DNA from: NIOZ-UU13 sp049287505
Lineage (GTDB): Bacteria > Planctomycetota > Phycisphaerae > Sedimentisphaerales > Anaerobacaceae
DNA: 20,870 nucleotides
NCBI GenBank assembly: GCA_049287505.1
Contig: JBAQFY010000067.1
Coordinates: forward strand, 1 to 20,870
Direction of reading: 5' to 3'
Shown: positions 14,410-20,870 of the stretch, in pieces
Position numbering within the stretch: position 1 is the stretch's first letter
Layout: each line of letters begins with the position of its first letter
Position numbers and translations under genes: made by a program
The notes under the pieces: model-generated
Told to the model about the DNA's origin: nothing
Seen by the model: only the letters and a program-made list of their open reading frames with translations
Databases searched by the model: none

Positions 14410-16114
14410 TATGGATAATCCGCAGTCCACAGGATGCCTTTCGGCAGATGCCTTGCGGCAGAAGACAAAAAAATGGTTCGGATGGGGATTTCTGCTGGTT
14501 TTAGTGATTGTGTTGTTAGGTATTGCCGGGGTCTTATTCTTCAAAGCGTATATTTCGGAAGCTCCCCCCACCGGAGAAATAATACCCCTTAAAAGGGAGG
14601 AGCCCGCGGAGTTACCCAAAATTGTTCTCCGTTCATCACTTGCCGGCACATGGTATTCCGCCGATGCAGAAGCTTTAGCTGAGCAAATCGAAGGTTTCTT
14701 CCGTAAAGCTCAGGTTGAACCGATAAACAATGTAATAGCCCTGATTTTGCCGCACGCAGGATACCAGTACTCCGGCCAAACCGCAGTCTGCGGGCTTAAG
14801 ACGACCGAAAAAAAATACAAACGAATCGTTGTTATTGGTCCAAGTCACCGTATCTCGATGGAAGAGATACTGAGTGTTCCGAGGGTAACGCATTACGAAA
14901 CACCTCTGGGACAAATACCGCTGGATGTGGAATTAATAAACAAACTTTTAAAATACTCACTTTTTCAGAACGTACCACAAGCACACCAGTACGAGCACAG
15001 CGTTCAAATAGAGCTGCCGCTGCTGCAGTATGGCCAAAAGAACTTTAAGCTTGTGCCGATTGTGGCCGGCAACTGCTCGTTACAGACAATCACCAAAGCC
15101 GGTACCATTCTGAGAAGTTTGGTTGACGCCGAAACCCTCGTAATTGCAAGTTCGGACTTCGTACATTTCGGATCTAACTTTGGCTATACACCTTTTACGG
15201 AAAACATACCTGAGCAAATCAAAGAGCTTGATATGGGGGCTTATGAGCATATAGCCCGTCTGGATAGCAAGGGTTTTCTGGAATACAGGCAGAGTACGGG
15301 TGCAACAATATGTGGTTATGTTCCAATTGCCATATTGCTTTCAATGTTAAATGAGCCGGCGAAGGCCAAGTTGATAAAATATGCGACCTCCGGGGAATTA
15401 ACAGGCGATTTCACCAATTCTGTTAGTTATCTTTCGGTTGTCTTTTCCGGTTCATGGCAGAGCCGTCAGGAGATTGAGCCGCAGGCTAATAACCCCGAAT
15501 TGGAATTAACAGAGCAGGACAAGGAGCAGCTTTTGGCCTTAGCCCGCAAAACAATAGTTTATGCCCTGCGAAATCTGCGGGTGCCACAGGCATCTGAGCT
15601 GGGCGTTACAATCAGCGAGGCGATGAGCTGTCCCCGCGCGGCATTTGTTACGCTCAAGAAACATTCCCAGCTCAGAGGCTGCATTGGCGATATCTTTCCA
15701 CAAAGGCCTTTATATAAATCGGTTATTATAAATGCAATCAACGCTTGTGTTAATGACAGGCGCTTTTTACCGGTAACGGAAGAAGAATGTGAAGATATTA
15801 CAATCGAAATCTCTGCGCTGACGCCGCCAAAACCCATTGCCTCAGCCGGTGAAATCCGAATCGGTACAGATGGCGTCGTATTGAATAAGAACAGCCGTTC
15901 CGCTGTGTTTTTGCCTCAGGTTGCACCGGAACAGGGTTGGGATGTTGAGCAGATGCTCACGCAATTGTCTTTGAAAGCGCAGTTACCTGCCGATGCCTGG
16001 AAAGAAGGTGCGAGCTTTCTGGTCTTCCAGGCGGATATTTTTGGTGAACCCCGCCCGTCGAAGACGGGATGGGGTGAAAGTGAAGGGACCCCGTTTGGTG
16101 GGAACCAAAAATGA
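14351..16114 (+). CDS. Membrane-anchored Memo-AMMECR1 fusion (AmmeMemoRadiSam proteins B and A)
   Basis: Residues 43-66 form one membrane helix preceded by lysines, so by the positive-inside rule the rest should face the periplasm. The Memo domain runs from about 93 to 370: LAGTWYSAD, PHAGYQYSG (H135), GPSHR (H166), EHSVQIELP, SSDFVHFG and TICGY (C321), matching the metal-site residues of Memo proteins. The AMMECR1 domain runs from about 388 to 565 with the hallmark LRGCIG (441-446). The two are usually separate genes or a soluble fusion; their joint reaction is unknown. AGGAG precedes the ATG. The first 38 residues are repeat-derived (family B, then DNPQSTGCLSADALRQK from family A), and the last 22 include the family C peptide RPSKTGWGE, so both ends were extended by repeats. 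Its TGA overlaps the next ATG. Confidence 0.9.
   Translation: MSQKAKISPEGMPFGRNGVDMDNPQSTGCLSADALRQKTKKWFGWGFLLVLVIVLLGIAGVLFFKAYISEAPPTGEIIPLKREEPAELPKIVLRSSLAGTWYSADAEALAEQIEGFFRKAQVEPINNVIALILPHAGYQYSGQTAVCGLKTTEKKYKRIVVIGPSHRISMEEILSVPRVTHYETPLGQIPLDVELINKLLKYSLFQNVPQAHQYEHSVQIELPLLQYGQKNFKLVPIVAGNCSLQTITKAGTILRSLVDAETLVIASSDFVHFGSNFGYTPFTENIPEQIKELDMGAYEHIARLDSKGFLEYRQSTGATICGYVPIAILLSMLNEPAKAKLIKYATSGELTGDFTNSVSYLSVVFSGSWQSRQEIEPQANNPELELTEQDKEQLLALARKTIVYALRNLRVPQASELGVTISEAMSCPRAAFVTLKKHSQLRGCIGDIFPQRPLYKSVIINAINACVNDRRFLPVTEEECEDITIEISALTPPKPIASAGEIRIGTDGVVLNKNSRSAVFLPQVAPEQGWDVEQMLTQLSLKAQLPADAWKEGASFLVFQADIFGEPRPSKTGWGESEGTPFGGNQK
14414..14460 (+). repeat. Family A repeat inside the Memo-AMMECR1 gene
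   Basis: This 47-base copy starts GATAATCCGCAGTCC and ends GATGCCTTGCGGCA. It differs from 17938-17984 at two bases and is read in the same frame (DNPQSTGCLSADALR). It lies just before the membrane helix. Confidence 0.9.
16048..16075. repeat. Family C hairpin at the end of the Memo-AMMECR1 gene
   Basis: CCCGTC-GAA-GACGGG stem within ACCCC...GGGGT arms. It encodes EPRPSKTGWGE, beyond the natural end of the AMMECR1 domain. Confidence 0.7.
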
Positions 16115-19100
16115 AATTTGCTCGCCCCGTTAAAAGTAAGTCGATAGGGGGAACCGCCGCTCCTTTGCTCCGAATTTCTAACGGGGCTCGCAGCTTGCTG
16201 ATATTCGTTTACGGTCTTTTTACTATCGCCGCCCAGGCCCTGCTTTTTCGCGAGTTTATAACCACCTTCGAAGGCAATGATATTAGCGTTGGTATTTTCT
16301 TTGCTTCGTGGTTTCTATGGGTGGGCCTGGGGGCAGCAGTTGTTTATAGAGCGCAAATTATCGCTGAAAAATTACTCAAAAACGTAGAGCTTTTGTTTTT
16401 GAGTTATCTGCCGGCCTTTATTCTTCAATTGATATTAATCATCCAGGCGCGTGAGCTTGTAGGCGTCGAATCGTATGCGCTGTGGTCCGTTTGGACCATG
16501 CTGATTGTGTCAATAGTAGTAAATGCTCCGGTCAGTATTATTACGGGAATGCTGTTTCCTATCGCCTGCCGATGGGTCGAGGAAAACCGAAAGCTCCCCC
16601 TTGCCGAGCCGCGGGCTCGTCGCGGCCCCGTCTCACAGGTTTACATTATTGAGGCAGCGGGTAGTTTTGCCGGCGGGCTGGGAGTAACAGTTCTTTTAGC
16701 TCTTGGCATAAGCTCGGCAAGGATTTTCTTTATACTCGCGATTCTCGTTTCGTTATCAGCAGCCTTAAACAAACTAAAAGCAGCTTCGCAATACGGTGAT
16801 ACGACGTTGATAAATTCCGGCAAAATTAAAGCACAGCTTATGTTTTTGCTCCCGCTTTGTATCCTCCTTTGCCTTTTCATAAGAGCTGATAAAACCTTAA
16901 TGCGCTATGTAAGAGTTGTGAAATGGACCAAATTACTTCCCGCTGATTCTTTAGCTGGCTCTTTCCAAACAGCCCAGGCTGAATATCTCTATGGTGTTTA
17001 TCAAAGCCAATGGGTTGTAATGTGCCAAGGCAGTGTTATTGAAACATTACCCAATGAAAGTGCTACCGGCCAGATAGCAGCTATTGGATTATGCCAAAAA
17101 CCTGATTCCACCGATGTCCTGGTCATCGGGTCAGGCCTTGGTTTATGTCGGCAATTCCTGCACTTACCGCAAATAGAGATGGTTCGCTGGGCACATTGCG
17201 ACAGTGAATATATGCAGGAGGTTGATAGAGTAATACCACAGGAGCTTAAAATCACTGACAATCGATTGCATCGTTTGACCGGTGACATTCGCGTATTGCT
17301 TGCTGAAAAAAAGCGATTGTATGACATAGTAATTTTGAATTTGCCTGATGCAACCAGCTCGGTCCTGAATCGATATTATACACTCGAATTTTACCGTCAA
17401 GTAAAGTCATCTCTCAAGCCTGATGGCATATTCCAGGTTCGCGTGGCAGGCGGTGAGAACATTATGGGCACCGAGCTTGTAAATCTTGGTGCTTCAACCA
17501 AGTCCACTCTTGAGAAGGTTTTCGCAAAGCTTGTTTTAACCCCCGGAGAGGACACCTGGTTTATTGCATCTGCCCCTGCCGGCGATGAGCGGGGGCTCAC
17601 CGGCGACCCCGGGACTTTGCGGGACCGTTTTGCAGGGATAAAAAATGCAAACCGTCTCTTCAATCCGCAGGCCTTGCTTTCCGTTTATTTGCCGGACCGT
17701 GCCGCAACCGCTGTCAAAAACTACTCAAGTGCCGATTTACCCGAAGAGCTTTTGATTAATCGCGATTCCAGACCTCTGACGCATCTGTACAGTTTATTGC
17801 TTGCAGCAAAGCAGTCGGGGGCACCGGTTACGAAGCTTATCAAATACTTAGCTCTGGCCGGCCCATTAGCTTTTGTTGTTCCTGTCTTGGTTTTTATCGT
17901 GCTGCGAATTATTTATATCCTGAGAACAGCTCAACAAGATAATCCGCAGTCCACAGGATGCCTTGCGGCAGATGCCTTACGGCATAAATCCGGTTTCGAT
18001 AGTAGTTTCCTGGTTTTCTCGGCCGGCTGGGTGGCTATCGGCCTGGTAATTGTCCTGATGTACCTGTATCAAACACGTTTCGGCTCACTTTACCTGTACA
18101 TCGGTATTGTTTCATCTCTGTTTATGGTGGGCCTGACTATAGGTGCCGCTCTAACAAGGTATTTATTGGCGGGCGGCAGGAAAGTTCAGCCGGAGAAATT
18201 ACTATTTGCTGTGATATTTGCGCATTCTTTAATCTTCTGCGCTATTGCTTTTTGGCCGGACGAGCAATGGACACATCTGACATTTTTGGTTGCATTTGTT
18301 TTGTGCGGTTCGTGCGCAGGCTGCTATTTTCCGATAGCTGCACGGCAGTTGGCTGATTCCGCTTTCGAGACCGGCCGGGCCGGCAGCAAGCTCGAAACCG
18401 CTGACCACATTGGTGCCTCAGTGGGAGGACTGCTGACGAGTCTCGCACTTGTTCCGGTACTCGGGGCGCAGGTAACGCTATTTGGATTTATTCTGCTCAT
18501 TCTGACCAATGTACCATCTGCCTTGCTGAGAATATACAAGGCCGAACAAGTTTGTTCTTTTGATACAATCGCTTTTAGATTGCGAAAGCTTGGATACGTC
18601 TTATTTGGCGTTGGCGTATCTATTGTCTTTTGCTCGAACCTGCTCGCTGAGGCTGGCGCACGTCTGAGGCCGTCACTGCCCCAGCATTCGGCACAAGCGC
18701 TGGCTGGCGAATTGCGCCTTGAGCAGCAATCAACGGTTATTAGCGATAGTGCTCGCAAAATCAGTTATTTCAGGGTTTCGGACGCAAACGATAAATTAAC
18801 CGGGTATATCTTTAGCTCTGAGTACCTGGCGCCGGAGGTTCGCGGTTTTGGTGGCAGGATGAATCTTGCCGTTTATGTGGATACTACCGGCAGACTAATG
18901 AGTTTCCATATAATACGGTCAAACGAAACACCTGCGTACCTGGAGCTTCTTAGCGAATGGTGTAACTCCTTAAATGAACGTTGGCTCTTCCGGGCCGAGC
19001 CTTTCGCTGACGTTCACGCTGTAACCGGTGCTACTGTAAGCTCTGTTGCTATTCTCTCAGCACTTCAAACATCAGGTCACAGATTCGCTGCACAGATTCT

Positions 19101-20166
19101 GGGCATTGCTGTTGAAGCGGGGCCCAAAGAAAAAATACACCGAGCCGCATATCTTCCGGACAACCATGCCATATATTTGATTGGTGCTTTTGTTCTAACC
19201 CTGGTTGTAATCTACCGGGGCGGATTTTGGAGCAGATTGGTTGTGCTCTTGTTTAATCTTGTGCTTGGCGGTTTCATTTTGAACACCCAGTATTCCAGCG
19301 AACAAATAGCTTCCTTGCTGTCTGTGCATACGCCTGCTTTTAGATTAACGGGTGCTTTTTTGCTGGTTATAGGGCTGCCGTTTTTGGTCATAATCTTTGG
19401 CAATATTTATTGTGGCTACATCTGCCCTTTTGGTGCTGCACAGGAGCTGCTTGGATACGTTTTGCCGGGAAGATTTAAGCAGCCGATACCGCCTGAATCT
19501 ATGCGCAAGGCAAGATTTGTTAAATACGTCGTTCTTCTTGTTTTGATAATTGTGTTCTTTTTTTCCAGAAACAGAACGACATTGGCGGCAGACCCCCTCA
19601 TTTCGATTTTCAACCCGGCGACGCTGAGTTTTGATAGATACCCGCCGTTGGCGGGACGATTTTCGATTTTCGATTTTCGGTCGGCAATGTTGTTGATAGC
19701 GGCGATAGTGCTGATAGGGTCGGTTTTCTATGGGCGCTTTTGGTGTCGGTATTTGTGTCCCGCAGGAGCCTTTCTGTCGTTACTCAACAATCTCGCAATA
19801 CTAAAGCGCTACCTGCCGGCAAAAAGATTTGGCAGTTGTGAGTTTGGTCTTACCCCGAACGACCGGATGGACTGCATACATTGCGACAGGTGTCGCTATA
19901 GCTCACAAGTACAAAAGAGAATTAAAGTAGAAGAGCACAAGCGAACGCCGGTTCTTGTGCCTTATGCACTCATAGTAGCGATATTCATATCGGCGGTTTC
20001 TGTAAACAGGTTCTTGCAGGTCATTCCTATGGGCCGCGATTATTCCGTTGCTTTAGCTCCTTCCGGAGGCCGGCCCAGGGACGTCGATATGCAGCGCATT
20101 CGCACTTTGGTTGAGCAGAAAAAGCTTTCCGACCGGGAAGCAGAATTCTATAAGAAACTCGAGTAA
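16111..20166 (+). CDS. Fused spermidine-synthase-like membrane protein with FMN-binding and NosR/NapH-type Fe-S domains
   Basis: This 1351-residue protein has four parts. (1) About 27-260: six or more membrane helices. (2) About 290-480: a Rossmann methyltransferase-like fold of the spermidine synthase type (VLVIGSGLGLCRQF; YDIVILNLPDATSS; LNRYYTLEFYRQV; LKPDGIFQVRV). The nucleotide loop is degenerate against the GGGDG of true spermidine synthases, so aminopropyl transfer is doubtful. A second membrane block follows (about 575-845). (3) About 880-985: an FMN-binding domain as in RnfG, NqrC and NosR, with TGATVSS (972-978) as likely flavin attachment at T975. (4) About 1020-1300: a NosR/NapH-like membrane module with CGYICPFGAAQE (C1101, C1105), CRYLCPAGA (C1212, C1216) and CIHCDRC (C1255, C1258, C1261). 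It probably moves electrons across the membrane. It overlaps the Memo-AMMECR1 stop (ATGA). Repeats add residues at 1-26 (family B), about 164-172 and 609-625 (family A). Confidence 0.9.
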   Translation: MKFARPVKSKSIGGTAAPLLRISNGARSLLIFVYGLFTIAAQALLFREFITTFEGNDISVGIFFASWFLWVGLGAAVVYRAQIIAEKLLKNVELLFLSYLPAFILQLILIIQARELVGVESYALWSVWTMLIVSIVVNAPVSIITGMLFPIACRWVEENRKLPLAEPRARRGPVSQVYIIEAAGSFAGGLGVTVLLALGISSARIFFILAILVSLSAALNKLKAASQYGDTTLINSGKIKAQLMFLLPLCILLCLFIRADKTLMRYVRVVKWTKLLPADSLAGSFQTAQAEYLYGVYQSQWVVMCQGSVIETLPNESATGQIAAIGLCQKPDSTDVLVIGSGLGLCRQFLHLPQIEMVRWAHCDSEYMQEVDRVIPQELKITDNRLHRLTGDIRVLLAEKKRLYDIVILNLPDATSSVLNRYYTLEFYRQVKSSLKPDGIFQVRVAGGENIMGTELVNLGASTKSTLEKVFAKLVLTPGEDTWFIASAPAGDERGLTGDPGTLRDRFAGIKNANRLFNPQALLSVYLPDRAATAVKNYSSADLPEELLINRDSRPLTHLYSLLLAAKQSGAPVTKLIKYLALAGPLAFVVPVLVFIVLRIIYILRTAQQDNPQSTGCLAADALRHKSGFDSSFLVFSAGWVAIGLVIVLMYLYQTRFGSLYLYIGIVSSLFMVGLTIGAALTRYLLAGGRKVQPEKLLFAVIFAHSLIFCAIAFWPDEQWTHLTFLVAFVLCGSCAGCYFPIAARQLADSAFETGRAGSKLETADHIGASVGGLLTSLALVPVLGAQVTLFGFILLILTNVPSALLRIYKAEQVCSFDTIAFRLRKLGYVLFGVGVSIVFCSNLLAEAGARLRPSLPQHSAQALAGELRLEQQSTVISDSARKISYFRVSDANDKLTGYIFSSEYLAPEVRGFGGRMNLAVYVDTTGRLMSFHIIRSNETPAYLELLSEWCNSLNERWLFRAEPFADVHAVTGATVSSVAILSALQTSGHRFAAQILGIAVEAGPKEKIHRAAYLPDNHAIYLIGAFVLTLVVIYRGGFWSRLVVLLFNLVLGGFILNTQYSSEQIASLLSVHTPAFRLTGAFLLVIGLPFLVIIFGNIYCGYICPFGAAQELLGYVLPGRFKQPIPPESMRKARFVKYVVLLVLIIVFFFSRNRTTLAADPLISIFNPATLSFDRYPPLAGRFSIFDFRSAMLLIAAIVLIGSVFYGRFWCRYLCPAGAFLSLLNNLAILKRYLPAKRFGSCEFGLTPNDRMDCIHCDRCRYSSQVQKRIKVEEHKRTPVLVPYALIVAIFISAVSVNRFLQVIPMGRDYSVALAPSGGRPRDVDMQRIRTLVEQKKLSDREAEFYKKLE
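16123..16190. repeat. Family B palindromic repeat at the start of the large membrane protein
   Basis: CGCCCCGTTAAAA on the left and TTTCTAACGGGGCTCG on the right bound a 68-base segment encoding residues 5-26, just ahead of the first membrane helix. Confidence 0.65.
16605..16619. repeat. Short GC hairpin inside the large membrane protein
   Basis: CGAGCC-GCG-GGCTCG, followed by TCGCGGCC. It encodes AEPRARRGP in a cytosolic or periplasmic loop between membrane helices, and looks like another small in-frame insertion. Confidence 0.45.
17938..17984 (+). repeat. Family A repeat inside the large membrane protein
   Basis: This 47-base copy is nearly identical to 14414-14460 (45 of 47) and read in the same frame (DNPQSTGCLAADALRHK, residues 610-626). 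It falls in a loop between two membrane helices. Confidence 0.9.
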
Positions 20167-20191
20167 GGTTAGTTTGGTGTCTGCACCCCCA

Positions 20192-20297
20192 TTCTTGCTT
20201 TCGCAAGAGAGCAGGAGCTTGCGCAGGCGCAGGTGATGTTTGATGCTTCACCCCGTCCTGTCTTTGCCGCAAGGCATCCTGCGGACGACAGGCGGGG
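20192..20297. repeat. Spacer hairpins with a nested family A core
   Basis: TTCTTGC-TTTC-GCAAGAG (20192-20209) is a small stem-loop. CCCCGTCCTGTC (20251-20262) pairs with GACAGGCGGGG (20287-20297) around a family A core CCGCAAGGCATCCTGCGG, which is itself palindromic. No run of T follows, so these are not clear terminators. The 168-base spacer otherwise shows only the ribosome-binding site of the next gene. Confidence 0.65.
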
Positions 20298-20334
20298 TTC
20301 AACGGCAAAAATAATTGAGTTCAAAAGGGACAGT

Positions 20335-20870
20335 ATGAAAACAAATATTTTTTGCATAGCAATCTACAGCATATTCATAATCACTCCCTCTTCTTATTCA
20401 AAAAATTTTCAGCATTTCTACGAAGACCGTCTCTATTTGCAGGATTTTGCAGAGAAAATCCCACTTTCAGACGAGCTGGCCGGTACAGAATTATCCGCGG
20501 TAAGCTCAGATAGAAATGGTCGCATCCTTGTTTTGTCGAGCAAAGGACTATTACAAATTCATAATGGAAAACTGGTGCCCGACCAACGTTATAGACCTAT
20601 GCTGGATATGCAAATAAGAAGCATGGACACTTATCGCGACCAATTTGTCTATTTAACTGACAAGGCTGTCTTGAGTAACGCCTGGGCGGGTAAGTTTTAC
20701 GTGCCCCACAAAATGCCTGATGTTGGATTATTTAAGATGGGAAGTAACTTTGTTTTTTTGGTGACTGGAAAAGATGTTCTCGCCTATTTTGAACAGGGCG
20801 AATGCGTTGACAAATGGAAAATGGCTCAGAAACACATAAAACAACTCTTTTTTGACCGGATGCGCAGCCG
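20335..20870 (+). CDS. Secreted protein of unknown function (3' end outside window)
   Basis: An ATG at 20335, preceded by AAAGGGA at five bases, opens a frame that stays clear to the last base (178 complete codons). The product starts with a signal peptide (KTNIFCIAIYSIFIITPSSYS). It continues with a beta-rich sequence, for example ELSAVSSDRNGRILVLSSKGLLQIHNGKLVP and RDQFVYLTDKAVLSNAWAGKFY, suggesting short beta-propeller blades of the kind seen in two-component-sensor or quinoprotein-like sensors. I do not recognise the family. Same strand and closeness to the preceding redox protein suggest it belongs to the same operon. Confidence 0.75.
   Translation, partial: MKTNIFCIAIYSIFIITPSSYSKNFQHFYEDRLYLQDFAEKIPLSDELAGTELSAVSSDRNGRILVLSSKGLLQIHNGKLVPDQRYRPMLDMQIRSMDTYRDQFVYLTDKAVLSNAWAGKFYVPHKMPDVGLFKMGSNFVFLVTGKDVLAYFEQGECVDKWKMAQKHIKQLFFDRMRS

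Noticed and set aside
20192..20209. Rho-independent terminator after the large membrane protein
   Set aside because: The stem is short and no run of T follows; the next gene is on the same strand and close by.

Overview
The window looks like a piece of chromosome from a Gram-negative-type bacterium of moderate GC. It carries lipid A genes (lpxD, lpxI), LPS-type glycosyltransferases and a WaaP-like kinase, together with an AMMECR1-Memo-radical SAM operon, FG-GAP proteins and an exceptional load of short palindromic repeats. My best guess is Planctomycetota (Phycisphaerae-like), probably from a metagenome; this is inference, since no marker gene settles it.

Layout. Positions 1-318 hold the C-terminal end of an unidentified + strand gene. 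From 325 to about 12769 everything reads on the minus strand. In transcription order it is: a secreted clan GH-A-like hydrolase (12769-11264), a GT4 glycosyltransferase (11125-9896), a secreted FG-GAP propeller protein (9606-6946), mnmA (6921-5752), a GT9 heptosyltransferase-like gene (5626-4574), lpxD (4295-3222), lpxI (2943-2107), a WaaP/Kdo-kinase-like gene (1901-1140) and a radical SAM/SPASM gene (1131-448). The last gene is cut by an in-frame TGA; its conserved tail remains readable down to 325. The block from GT9 to the radical SAM gene is plausibly an outer-membrane glycolipid cluster.

From 13152 to the right edge everything reads on the plus strand and looks like one operon: amrS, a 60-residue twin-arginine peptide (ATGA overlap), a membrane-anchored Memo-AMMECR1 fusion, and (ATGA overlap) a 1351-residue membrane protein. 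That large protein joins a spermidine-synthase-like module, an FMN-binding domain and a NosR/NapH-like iron-sulfur module. A secreted protein that runs off the right edge follows. This resembles a redox relay across the membrane coupled to the poorly understood AmmeMemoRadiSam system, and is the most interesting functional unit here.

Repeats are the second theme. At least four families of short palindromic or tandem repeats occupy the spacers and also lie inside reading frames, where they add short peptides to unrelated proteins. Family A gives STGCLAADAL-like peptides in three proteins and a related peptide at the GT4 N-terminus. Family B has CCCCGTTAGAA/TTCTAACGGGG arms and coincides with an extra segment in MnmA. 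Family C gives RPSKTG. Two AGTGCCTAAAGT-type arrays sit directly after the stops of lpxD and mnmA. Several repeats also supply gene starts, stops or a candidate -35 box. No tRNA, rRNA, CRISPR array or transposase gene was seen.
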